Source of the DNA: Acidobacteria bacterium UBA2999 | GTDB taxonomy: Bacteria > Acidobacteriota > Vicinamibacteria > Vicinamibacterales > UBA2999 | Direction: 5' to 3' | Assembly (NCBI GenBank): GCA_002346475.1 | Contig: DDZV01000035.1 | Location: forward strand, 1 to 14,708 | Length of the DNA: 14,708 bases | Shown: positions 1-6,138 of the stretch, one piece after another | Position numbering within the stretch: position 1 is the first letter of the stretch | Layout of the letters: each line of letters begins with the position of its first letter | Translations under genes and position numbers: made by a program | Notes under the pieces: generated by a model | What the model was told of the DNA's origin: nothing | The model's database searches: none | Seen by the model: only the letters and a program-made list of their open reading frames with translations

Positions 1-132
1 GGCGGTGGCGACGGCCGTAAGCCAACAACACCAGATAGTGGCACAGGTAGCGGCGGTACAGATGGCGGCAATAAACCAGTCATTATCACAGACCCAGATG
101 GCAATCAACACGAGTTACCGAGCGGCAATTGA
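1..132 (+). CDS. C-terminal end of a Gly-rich protein, probably pseudopilin GspJ (partial)
   Basis: The reading frame is open from the first base and ends at TGA 130-132. It encodes 43 residues: a low-complexity Gly/Thr/Asp/Pro stretch followed by a hydrophilic tail ending in ELPSGN. No catalytic motif is visible. Its stop overlaps the ATG of the next frame (TGATG, 130-134). The first residues of that next frame look like GspK, and in type II secretion operons gspJ normally precedes gspK. GspJ proteins can carry Gly-rich C-terminal extensions. Identification as GspJ therefore rests on position and composition only, because the diagnostic N-terminal pilin helix lies outside the window. A different secreted protein with a Gly-rich tail is possible. 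Confidence 0.5.
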   Translation, partial: GGGDGRKPTTPDSGTGSGGTDGGNKPVIITDPDGNQHELPSGN

Positions 133-986
133 TGAACCAAATACAAACACATCGCGGTTCAGTCATTGTCATCGCCCTTTGGGCGCTTGGCATTGCTGCA
201 ACCCAATCTGCTGGACTCAAAGAAATGTTCGGTACTATGTGTAAACCTTTTCACCCAGGCAGGGCTGCACAAAATGGCCTTACGGCTGCCTTACTGGCTT
301 CAAAGAACTACACAAGCACTGAACAGGCACTCGAAGCGCCTGAAGGTTTTGCGTTTACCATGTCCAGTGAACAAGATTTTTCACAGATTACCGATCGACT
401 TGGTGAGACTTTTGAGGTTGAAAAAAACACTTATAAACCATTCGCGTGTGGAATTGTCACGCACCCAATCATTGATGGCTGTATTCAACTACGCAATGAA
501 CACAATCTGAAGGCGGAAGACATCGCTGCTGTTTCCCTGCAAGTCAATCCTCTTGTACTGAAACTCACTGGTAAAACAACACCCCAAACAGGCTTAGAGA
601 GTAAATTCAGTATTTATCATGCAAGTGCGGTCGCGATTATCCGTGGGTCGGCTGGACCCAAAGAATATACAGACGAGACCGTGCAAAACGTAAGCGTGAT
701 CGAGTTACGTGACAAAGTCACTGCTCTGGCCGACGCAAGCGTTAGTGAAGAAGAGGCTTTTGTAACTATTACTCTGACGGATGGTCGGGTCCTCAAAAAA
801 CACGTGGAGCATGCCGTAGGAAGTCTTGAACGCCCGATGTCTAATAGCGATCTTGAACAGAAGTTTCTCGACTTAGCAGAATATTCACTTCCGCTTGAGC
901 AAACGAAACGCCTGATAGATTTATCCTGGTCTATAACGTCAGCAGCAGATGTGGGGAATGTTGCGAGAGCGTCCGTGCCTAGTTAA
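132..986 (+). pseudogene. GspK N-terminus fused in frame to an N-terminally truncated MmgE/PrpD protein
   Basis: ATG 132 opens a frame of 284 codons. Residues 1-20 read like a GspK pseudopilin start: a short basic leader, a prepilin peptidase site after G9 (HRG|SVIVIALW), and no Glu at position +5, as is usual for GspK. From about residue 17 onward the protein is MmgE/PrpD family (2-methylcitrate dehydratase-like): ALGIAATQSAGLKEMFGT, then the Lys motif MCKPFHPGRAAQNG, then YKPFACGIVTHP, and a normal C-terminus. Family members are about 440-480 residues, so roughly the first 170-190 are missing, including the N-terminal His residues of the active site known from related cis-aconitate decarboxylase. 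The two family lysines are retained. The product is unlikely to be an active dehydratase or a working pseudopilin. It converges with the gene ending at 997. The PrpD assignment is firm. The GspK assignment rests on only about 20 residues. Confidence 0.8.
180..200 (+). other. Fusion junction (GspK-like to PrpD-like) within possible microhomology
   Basis: The switch from GspK-like to PrpD-like sequence falls in the codons for W-A-L-G-I-A. Both families can plausibly encode a similar string here: GspK as the start of its hydrophobic helix, PrpD as its conserved ALGIA..Q segment. A join inside shared sequence would leave no scar, and none is visible. The point sits only about 180 bases from the window edge, so an assembly chimera is as plausible as a genuine deletion. 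Confidence 0.5.
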
Positions 987-996
987 ACAATAATTG

Positions 997-1767
997 TCAA
1001 TACAACAACAGGGATGCCATCCCACCCAAAATAAAGTCGCTGGTGGCGTGCCCTCCAGCTCTGGAAAGCACTCGTTTTGTTATCGAGTTGGAAAACATAT
1101 CCAATAGAATCAGCAATGCGTTAGGTGAGGCTTTAGGCTTTAGCCCGTTGACAGGTTGACCAGATTTCAACTGTTCAACAACCTCTTCAAGTAAATCGGC
1201 ATTATTCCAAAGACCACGAAAAGCCACTTCCCCGTCAGGGGCAATAACATACACCATGTTTGGCCAGGCACCGTATGAGCGGTGCATGTCACCTTCTAGC
1301 GTGTCAACGAGAATAGGCCTGAACTCCTTTTCCTCATTACGCAGTCGTACAGCAAGGGCTAATTTCTCTTTCAGGGATGAATGGGAAGCCACATTGCTGC
1401 CGGGGTGTGCTTCTCGTACATAGATTGTTAAGAAGGCTACGTCTGGATGTTTCTCCATGAGTGCGTTCATTGGATCGATCCAGGATACATATTGTGGACA
1501 TGTTAGACTGCCCGTCTCAATGATCACATGCTTGCCCGCGTATTCTGATAGTGAGTGTTTCTTTCCCTCAACATCTAGAAGTGTGAAGTCAACTGCAGGC
1601 TCCCCCACCGTCGGTCCTTCAAAAGTGCCATGAGTGTACTGACTGGCAGCGAACTGACTGTAGTTGTATTCCGATGTGGCTGCACTGTAGTTAAACCAGA
1701 CCATATAGCCGAGACAAGCTAGCGGGATGAGCATGAGGCCTGCGACTGTGAGTGTGAGCGTTTTCAT
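997..1767 (-). CDS. Membrane-anchored iodothyronine deiodinase-like / thioredoxin-fold protein
   Basis: This is a 256-residue protein. A hydrophobic segment at about residues 5-25 is a likely signal anchor that would place the rest in the periplasm. A redoxin-like domain follows (GEPAVDFTLLDVEGKKHSL, about 55-73). The active-site segment GSLTCPQY carries Cys90, and IYVREAHPGSN lies at 115-125. The pair G-S-x-T-C-P-x-Y/F and EAHP is the signature of the deiodinase family (T4_deiodinase). In animal enzymes the Cys position is selenocysteine; here the codon is TGT, so it is ordinary cysteine. No CxxC pair is present, unlike thioredoxins. A bacterial role is probably thiol redox or peroxidase-like; iodothyronine metabolism is not implied. 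Start ATG 1767 has a good AAAGG ribosome site 8 bases upstream. The gene converges on the PrpD fusion and diverges from the gene at 1910. Confidence 0.75.
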   Translation of the reverse strand: MKTLTLTVAGLMLIPLACLGYMVWFNYSAATSEYNYSQFAASQYTHGTFEGPTVGEPAVDFTLLDVEGKKHSLSEYAGKHVIIETGSLTCPQYVSWIDPMNALMEKHPDVAFLTIYVREAHPGSNVASHSSLKEKLALAVRLRNEEKEFRPILVDTLEGDMHRSYGAWPNMVYVIAPDGEVAFRGLWNNADLLEEVVEQLKSGQPVNGLKPKASPNALLILLDMFSNSITKRVLSRAGGHATSDFILGGMASLLLY

Positions 1768-1792
1768 CGGTTGAACCTTTACAGTGAAAACT

Positions 1793-1798
1793 ATTGTA
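1793..1798 (-). promoter_or_regulatory. Possible -10 element (TACAAT) for the deiodinase-like gene
   Basis: Read on the minus strand, TACAAT lies 25 bases upstream of ATG 1767, inside the 142-base divergent gap 1768-1909. No convincing -35 hexamer sits 16-18 bases further up, so this is only a weak candidate. For the opposite gene, GATAAT at 1885-1890 could be a -10 element, but it would leave a leader of only about a dozen bases. The rest of the gap shows nothing recognisable. Confidence 0.25.
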
Positions 1799-1909
1799 TT
1801 AAATGAATTGCAGAGTAGAAATTAATCGTACGAAAAATCCGTGTCTTCTTGTTCCGCGTCAAGAATGGTAGCCTTTTAGCGAAAGATAATAAAAAGACGA
1901 GGCAATCGG

Positions 1910-2473
1910 ATGGCAAAAATACAACCAGTTAAAGGCTGGCATCAATACACACGCTTTATGAATTCTTTCGAGGACAAGAAACATAAGGCCATGCTGGATA
2001 ACATGAGACACCACTTGCAGTATGAGTGCTTACAGGATCCTGAAATTTTTAAAACGCTTGTCCCTGATCCTGAGTATCGCTTCTATGGGGGCTTTAATAA
2101 TGCCGTTATTCATGGGATGGATGGTGTGAAGGAGTTTTATTACAGCCTTTGGGATTCTAATAGCAGCTTGGTAGAGCTTGACATTCACCATTGCTCAGCA
2201 GGTGACTGGGGCATTGCTTGCGACGGGGAGTGGTATCAACAGGTGCCTGGGAAAACTCTTGTAGCGCAAGGACAAGAGACCTTAAATCCGGATGCTCATT
2301 ATCTTTCGCATGCGCATTTGTCGTGGTTCTTTCCTTTTAAAGATATCAATGGTTCGGTACTGCTGGAAGGAGAGATTTGTTATATGGATGAAGCTGGAAG
2401 TTCTTTAAAGGAATTAGACAAATCTGATGTCTTATCTTTAGAGGAGGCGAAAAGTTCGTGGCCGTCCTCGTGA
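1910..2473 (+). CDS. NTF2/SnoaL-like protein of unknown function
   Basis: The gene encodes 187 residues with no signal peptide or membrane segment, so it is probably cytoplasmic. The pattern fits the NTF2-like (SnoaL) cone fold: an N-terminal helical part (FEDKKHKAMLDNMRHHLQYE), a FYGGFNN segment, a helix with MDGVKEFYYSLW, and then alternating beta-strands containing IHHCSAGDWGIACDGEW and HAHLSWFFPF. Members include ketosteroid isomerases, polyketide cyclases and dehydratases, but the fold alone does not give a reaction. His and Asp residues in the strands could line a pocket. GAGG at 1899-1902 precedes ATG 1910 at suitable spacing. The gene ends 15 bases before the converging methyltransferase gene. 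Family confidence is moderate; the function is unknown. Confidence 0.6.
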   Translation: MAKIQPVKGWHQYTRFMNSFEDKKHKAMLDNMRHHLQYECLQDPEIFKTLVPDPEYRFYGGFNNAVIHGMDGVKEFYYSLWDSNSSLVELDIHHCSAGDWGIACDGEWYQQVPGKTLVAQGQETLNPDAHYLSHAHLSWFFPFKDINGSVLLEGEICYMDEAGSSLKELDKSDVLSLEEAKSSWPSS

Positions 2474-2488
2474 CTTAAGAGCGAAAGA

Positions 2489-3319
2489 TTAAACTTGCGC
2501 GTTCGCGGTTACTAACCATGCTGCCGCTGCAAGCCGGAGACCCCTGTTCCCCATCCGCTTTTCTATAGATTTCTTTACGGCCTCGACTGCCTCTTTTCCG
2601 CTGTCTTCGTCCAAGGTTTCAAGTAAACCAGCGAGTGGTCCGACACTGCAATGGAAAGACATAATCTCTTCCATGGACTGCCCCATATCTAATGTAGCCT
2701 TCAGTGGTTTGATTTCAATATTAGAAAACCCCGCCCCTTGTAATATCTCCAGGACGTATTCCTTATCAGCGAAGGCAAAGCCTCCTGGACTTCTAGGGTC
2801 TGGAGGAGGGGCGTCTTCTGATTGAAACGGTTTTATTGCCTCAACTGAGAGGCCGATCCACTCATTCTCTGTCAGGCCCTGCCAACATGAAAAGGTCAGC
2901 TTCCCTTTACTGACTAGTCCCGAATGCATATTAGAAAAAGCAGCAGTCGGGTCAGAAAAAAACATGACTCCAAAGCGAGAGAATACGTGAGTGTAGTTCC
3001 TTTCGAAATTCTCAACAGCAGCATCTGCCGTACAGAAGGAGAGGTTGGTGACAGCTTTTGATTTTGCCTTTGCTTGGGCAATCATTTTTTCCGAGATATC
3101 TACGCCAGTTACTGTAGCGCCCGTTTTAGCAAGAGTCATGCTGGTAGAACCACACCCACAACCCACATCAAGAATACGATCCTCGGACTGCGCACGCACC
3201 GTGTCGACGGCTGCTTTCGAGATAGGTTCTACAATTCTATCTATATAACTCTCAACGCGAATAAAGCCTTCGCCTAACGAGCCATTCCAAAGTTTTTCTT
3301 GTTCGGTATTGTCAGACAT
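2489..3319 (-). CDS. Class I SAM-dependent methyltransferase, substrate unknown
   Basis: The product has 276 residues with the Rossmann-type methyltransferase core. Motif I ILDVGCGCGS is at residues 49-58, the acidic end of strand 2 is in VTGVDIS (Asp74), and a THVFSRFGVMFFSDPTAAFSN segment corresponds to the post-motif region of the Methyltransf_11/25 group. The N-terminal WNGSLGEGFI is typical of small-molecule methyltransferases in this group. The substrate cannot be read from sequence. I chose ATG 3319 over GTG 3334 and ATG 3325 because GGAG on the minus strand lies 8 bases upstream of it. That ribosome site sits inside a 15-bp repeat identical, apart from one base, to the end of guaA. 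This gene was therefore probably the original immediate downstream neighbour of guaA. Confidence 0.85.
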   Translation of the reverse strand: MSDNTEQEKLWNGSLGEGFIRVESYIDRIVEPISKAAVDTVRAQSEDRILDVGCGCGSTSMTLAKTGATVTGVDISEKMIAQAKAKSKAVTNLSFCTADAAVENFERNYTHVFSRFGVMFFSDPTAAFSNMHSGLVSKGKLTFSCWQGLTENEWIGLSVEAIKPFQSEDAPPPDPRSPGGFAFADKEYVLEILQGAGFSNIEIKPLKATLDMGQSMEEIMSFHCSVGPLAGLLETLDEDSGKEAVEAVKKSIEKRMGNRGLRLAAAAWLVTANAQV

Positions 3320-3324
3320 TGGCA

Positions 3325-3339
3325 TTACTCCCACTCAAT
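3325..3339 (-). repeat. Distal copy of the guaA 3'-end direct repeat (att-like)
   Basis: On the minus strand the sequence is attgagtgggagtaa. It matches the last four codons plus stop of guaA (attgagtgggaataa, 6138-6124) at 14 of 15 positions and in the same orientation. Even the reading I-E-W-E-stop is kept. Flanking bases on the island side do not match, which defines the repeat edge. It also supplies the ribosome site of the methyltransferase gene at 3319. Confidence 0.75.
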
Positions 3340-3408
3340 CAGTACCATATAGTTTAACAGTCGCATACTTTTCGGTTTACGCTTTCTCATGTTAGGTAAC
3401 AATTCCGA

Positions 3409-3873
3409 ATGACTAAACATAATGAGATTAGTCCAGTTGAAGTAGAAGATTTCCTTAACTCTTGGAAGGATGGAGTCATTGCTATTGGAATAGCTTATCA
3501 AGAAGGCAGTGACTATAGAGAGAAGGCTAGGACGTTCATTGCCACACATTATGCTTTTGATATTGGAGATGTTTTATTCAAGCCAACCTTTGCTAATGAT
3601 GTTGTCTTTAGGAACAATTTTGACGATGCGTTGTCTTATTTTGTCTCTGGCGATATCTCAGAAGATTCCGGTTTTGCCATAAGGCCATGGGAAGCTATCA
3701 AAGCATCAGAAGTTAATTTTATGCTTGAAGATGATCTTTGTGCAGTGATGGGAGTGCTCGATTTAAAACCTCTCAATTTTGAAAAGAAAACTAAAATTGC
3801 GTTCACTTTTATTCTAGTCAAAGACAATGGCAGTCTTAAGATTAAGATTCATCACTCTTCTGAAATAAAATGA
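3409..3873 (+). CDS. NTF2-like fold protein, island cargo, unknown function
   Basis: This is a 154-residue soluble protein. It fits a family of small NTF2-like proteins, sometimes mislabelled phosphoribosyl-AMP cyclohydrolase. It has an N-terminal helix with W-x-D/E-G-I-x-x-I-G (here SWKDGVIAIGIAY), then VLFKPTFANDVVFRNNFDDA, SYFV, a GFAIRPW segment, and a C-terminal KIKIHHSSEIK. The HHSS ending and FKPT are the clearest family marks. The middle is divergent from what I recall of the family (MGVLDLKPLNFEKK). The reaction is unknown. ATG 3409 has only a weak ribosome site. The gene lies between the distal repeat and the DNA methyltransferase gene, on the same strand and 76 bases ahead of it, and shares the island's AT-rich composition. 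Nothing in the protein links it to DNA modification. Confidence 0.6.
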   Translation: MTKHNEISPVEVEDFLNSWKDGVIAIGIAYQEGSDYREKARTFIATHYAFDIGDVLFKPTFANDVVFRNNFDDALSYFVSGDISEDSGFAIRPWEAIKASEVNFMLEDDLCAVMGVLDLKPLNFEKKTKIAFTFILVKDNGSLKIKIHHSSEIK

Positions 3874-3940
3874 TAAGGGTTTCAGGGGATAAAACTACTC
3901 TACTCCAAAGCTACCCTAAAAATAATTCAGTAAGCACAAT

Positions 3941-3945
3941 GGAGG
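3941..3945 (+). promoter_or_regulatory. Ribosome binding site GGAGG that fixes the TTG start of the DNA methyltransferase
   Basis: GGAGG lies 4 bases before TTG 3950. The only nearby upstream ATG (3939) runs into a stop after three more codons, so TTG is the sensible initiator. A strong site with a weak start codon may temper methyltransferase synthesis. Confidence 0.7.
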
Positions 3946-3949
3946 AATA

Positions 3950-4945
3950 TTGAAAAATACTCTCACTGTAGGTGGCTTATTTTCTGGTGTTGGAGGAATT
4001 GAACTTGGTTTTATGAAAGCTGGATTCAGCGTCCTTTGGGCGAATGAAATGAATAAATATTGCGCCAAAACCTACAAAAACAATTTTGATCATAAGCTCT
4101 ACGAAAAAGGGATTGAGGAACTCTCAGGAGATGAATTAGAGCCCGTTGACATTCTCACTGCTGGCTTTCCTTGCCAAGCTTTTTCAGTAGCTGGGTATAG
4201 AAAAGGGTTCAACGATGAAAGAGGAAATGTATTTTTCGAGATAGTGAGACTGATCAAGGAGCTCAAAAAAAAACCTAAAGTGCTCTTCCTTGAAAATGTA
4301 AAGAATTTAAAATCTCACGACAAAGGAAATACTTTCAGAAGAATTTGTGAAGAAATATATAAGCTCGACTACTCTATTTTTACTGACGTGCTCAATACAG
4401 CTGACTACACGGCAATACCTCAGAATAGAGAAAGAACTTTCTTGATTTGTTTTCGTGATGAAAAAGGGTGGCAGCTTGATCCAGGGAAAAATCGATACAG
4501 TCGTTATTTTTTTAAATTATTTCCGCCAAAAACCACCAAGAATCTTGATCATATTTCTAAATATTTTGAGAAGAATGTAGACGAGTATTTTTATTATCGT
4601 CAGGACAGGTATATGTATCCTGAATTACGTGCATCCATTAAATCTCAAAACACGCTTTACCAGTGGAGAAGAATCTACGTCAGAGAAAACAAAAGCAATA
4701 TGTGTCCGACATTAACAGCCAACATGGGCACGGGAGGACATAACGTCCCATTATTGAAAGATGATGAGGGGTTCAGAAAATTAACACCCAGGGAGTGTTT
4801 TAACTTTCAAGGATTCCCTAAATCTTTCAAATTTCCAAGTGATGTACCGAATTCCCAGCTATACAAACAAGCAGGCAACGCTGTGACAGTGAAATTAATA
4901 GAAAAATTGGCAAGAGATATTAGAAAAGCTCTCGAAAATAACTAG
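3950..4945 (+). CDS. DNA (cytosine-5) methyltransferase, type II restriction-modification
   Basis: The 331-residue enzyme transfers a methyl group from SAM to carbon 5 of cytosine in a short DNA site. All key C5 motifs appear in order: I, SAM binding, FSGVGGIELGF (11-21); IV, catalytic Cys75 in GFPCQAFS; VI, ENVKNL (115-120); VIII, QNRERTF (158-164); IX, RECFNFQGFP (281-290); X, QAGNAV (307-312). The target recognition region lies at about 180-275, including CPTLTANMGTGGHNVPL. The recognition sequence cannot be deduced. Length is normal for a monospecific prokaryotic enzyme, and the gene looks intact. It starts at TTG 3950 with a strong GGAGG. It converges with the endonuclease candidate, and the two stop codons share one CTAG (4942-4945). 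Composition is AT-rich compared with guaA. Confidence 0.95.
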   Translation: MKNTLTVGGLFSGVGGIELGFMKAGFSVLWANEMNKYCAKTYKNNFDHKLYEKGIEELSGDELEPVDILTAGFPCQAFSVAGYRKGFNDERGNVFFEIVRLIKELKKKPKVLFLENVKNLKSHDKGNTFRRICEEIYKLDYSIFTDVLNTADYTAIPQNRERTFLICFRDEKGWQLDPGKNRYSRYFFKLFPPKTTKNLDHISKYFEKNVDEYFYYRQDRYMYPELRASIKSQNTLYQWRRIYVRENKSNMCPTLTANMGTGGHNVPLLKDDEGFRKLTPRECFNFQGFPKSFKFPSDVPNSQLYKQAGNAVTVKLIEKLARDIRKALENN

Positions 4946-6078
4946 ATTTCTTTACCGACTTGTTGAAGCAGCGCGTTGGTTTCTTTGGGTGTTCTTAATT
5001 TTCTAGCCTTATTTATAGACATCCATAAATCATCACTGTTTTTGCGCTGTTCGCCTCCCGAAGCATTTTCAATGTTGAACTTAAACTCCTTACTTTTAGG
5101 CAAGTCGTAGTTTCCAAAAAATTTATTTCTTACTTGCACGTTGCTCAGGCACTCAATTATTTGTCTGTGATTTTTGTTTTCATTGGGCTCAATTAAATTA
5201 AATTCTCCAGTAAATTTACATTCCGCGTATTCTTTTATCTTTTTAATGACAAAATCTGAATCTTCTAGGCTATCGCCAGCAGACAAATAAGGGGGAGTTA
5301 GGGTATTTTCACCTTTATAGTGATGAATAATTTTGTAGCCTGATCTCAACTTCTTACTTTTTAGCCTATAAAAACCTTTTTTATCTCTTAGTTCGTTACC
5401 TTCAAAAAAGAGTATTTTGGGAATGATTTCTTTTTTTACAAACATTCTTCCGGATTCTTTGAGTTCTTTGACTGTGTATATATGATTGATCTTGCATCTT
5501 AAAGATGTGTAATCAGAAAACTTTTGAAAAAGATCACCTTTAGCTAAAAGCTTCAAGATAGATCCTGTAACGCTCTGAGATTTTTCTGTGCTGGCCCGCT
5601 GGGGTATCCAAAATAATTCGGCATAGATGATGAATGCTTTATCGTCACTTAGAGTGTCTCCCCGCCATTGTTTTTCAGACTCATCTAATTGACTTTTTCT
5701 AATGCCAACCATCATGTCTGACGGGGTGATTCTCTTTATTTCAATAAAAAGATTTGGGTTTCTTTTAATGCCATTTTCAATGACATTGACTACATCGGGA
5801 TCGCTTTTAGCTCTTTCATCCCAGGGTGGGTAGATGTCAGTATCAATCTTTAATTTCTTATTTGAGTTGGAGTAATGCTCTAAGAATTTCGTTACGGCTA
5901 TTTCACATAGTTTTCCCGGAACTATTTCATCCAATTCACCTCCAAACTCTCTTTTGCCTTGGTTGGTTCTACCTCTAGCTCCTTTTCTTGGATCCATATG
6001 ATAGTTGTAAGCAAAGTCTACGCACTCACGAAGGTCTTCTCTTTGAAATGAATAGCTGTTGTCAGGGTTTATTGTCAT
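4942..6078 (-). CDS. Probable type II restriction endonuclease (PD-(D/E)XK type)
   Basis: The 378-residue protein has no close match that I recognise. Two things point to a restriction enzyme. It lies tail-to-tail with a C5 DNA methyltransferase inside a small island. It also contains a plausible PD-(D/E)XK core: Asp93/Asp95 in KSDPDVVN, then a hydrophobic strand with the ExK triplet in LFIEIKR (Glu113, Lys115), and an upstream acidic helix residue in KLCEIAVTKFLE (Glu59). Residues 25-50 are basic and glycine-rich (RKGARGRTNQGKREFGG) and may contact DNA. I chose ATG 6078 over the preceding TTG; the ribosome site is weak. It is on the guaA strand, 45 bases downstream of guaA, so read-through from guaA could contribute to expression. 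If not a nuclease, it would be an unknown modification-associated protein. Confidence 0.7.
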   Translation of the reverse strand: MTINPDNSYSFQREDLRECVDFAYNYHMDPRKGARGRTNQGKREFGGELDEIVPGKLCEIAVTKFLEHYSNSNKKLKIDTDIYPPWDERAKSDPDVVNVIENGIKRNPNLFIEIKRITPSDMMVGIRKSQLDESEKQWRGDTLSDDKAFIIYAELFWIPQRASTEKSQSVTGSILKLLAKGDLFQKFSDYTSLRCKINHIYTVKELKESGRMFVKKEIIPKILFFEGNELRDKKGFYRLKSKKLRSGYKIIHHYKGENTLTPPYLSAGDSLEDSDFVIKKIKEYAECKFTGEFNLIEPNENKNHRQIIECLSNVQVRNKFFGNYDLPKSKEFKFNIENASGGEQRKNSDDLWMSINKARKLRTPKETNALLQQVGKEI

Positions 6079-6123
6079 CAACTTTACTTATTCTTAATAA
6101 AATTAAATTTCTTTTGATCCAGT

Positions 6124-6138
6124 TTATTCCCACTCAAT
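6124..6138 (-). repeat. guaA-proximal copy of the direct repeat (att-like)
   Basis: These are the last four codons and stop of guaA (I-E-W-E-stop; attgagtgggaataa on the minus strand). The matching copy is at 3325-3339, with one mismatch (A/G in the base before TAA). The codons upstream of it (P-S-T) are not repeated at the distal copy, consistent with site-specific recombination inside the gene end. Confidence 0.75.

Larger units (their letters stand above)
3325..6138. mobile_element. Small genomic island at the guaA 3' end carrying a restriction-modification module
   Basis: The segment is bounded by the two guaA-end repeats and holds three genes: an NTF2-like protein, a C5 DNA methyltransferase and a probable endonuclease. 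It is AT-rich. 60-base stretches I counted inside gave 30-37% GC (3341, 3541, 4261, 5221), against 55% at 3181 and 50% at 6481 outside. The 3' end of guaA is an established integration hotspot for genomic islands. No integrase or transposase is visible, so this is either a decayed or trimmed island, or one mobilised by an enzyme encoded elsewhere. Integration appears to have replaced the guaA end with an equivalent one, leaving GuaA intact. Confidence 0.65.

Noticed and set aside
987..997. ACAAT-A-ATTGT palindrome between the converging genes at 986 and 997
   Set aside because: It is an 11-base AT-rich palindrome without a GC stem, likely by chance; it is too weak for a terminator or operator.
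997..1767. Possibility that the deiodinase-like protein uses selenocysteine
   Set aside because: The active-site codon is TGT (Cys90), there is no in-frame TGA before the stop, and no SECIS element is needed.
3325..3549. Minus-strand open frame of 74 codons ending in V-L-I-E-W-E, between the methyltransferase and the NTF2-like gene
   Set aside because: It has no coding character and runs antisense to the start of the NTF2-like gene. Only its last five codons matter: they are the att-like copy of the guaA end.
3878..3918. Inverted AGGGT...ACCCT around the gap before the DNA methyltransferase
   Set aside because: There are only five pairs with a loop of more than 30 bases, inner bases do not pair, and there is no U-tract. 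It is not a believable terminator or operator.
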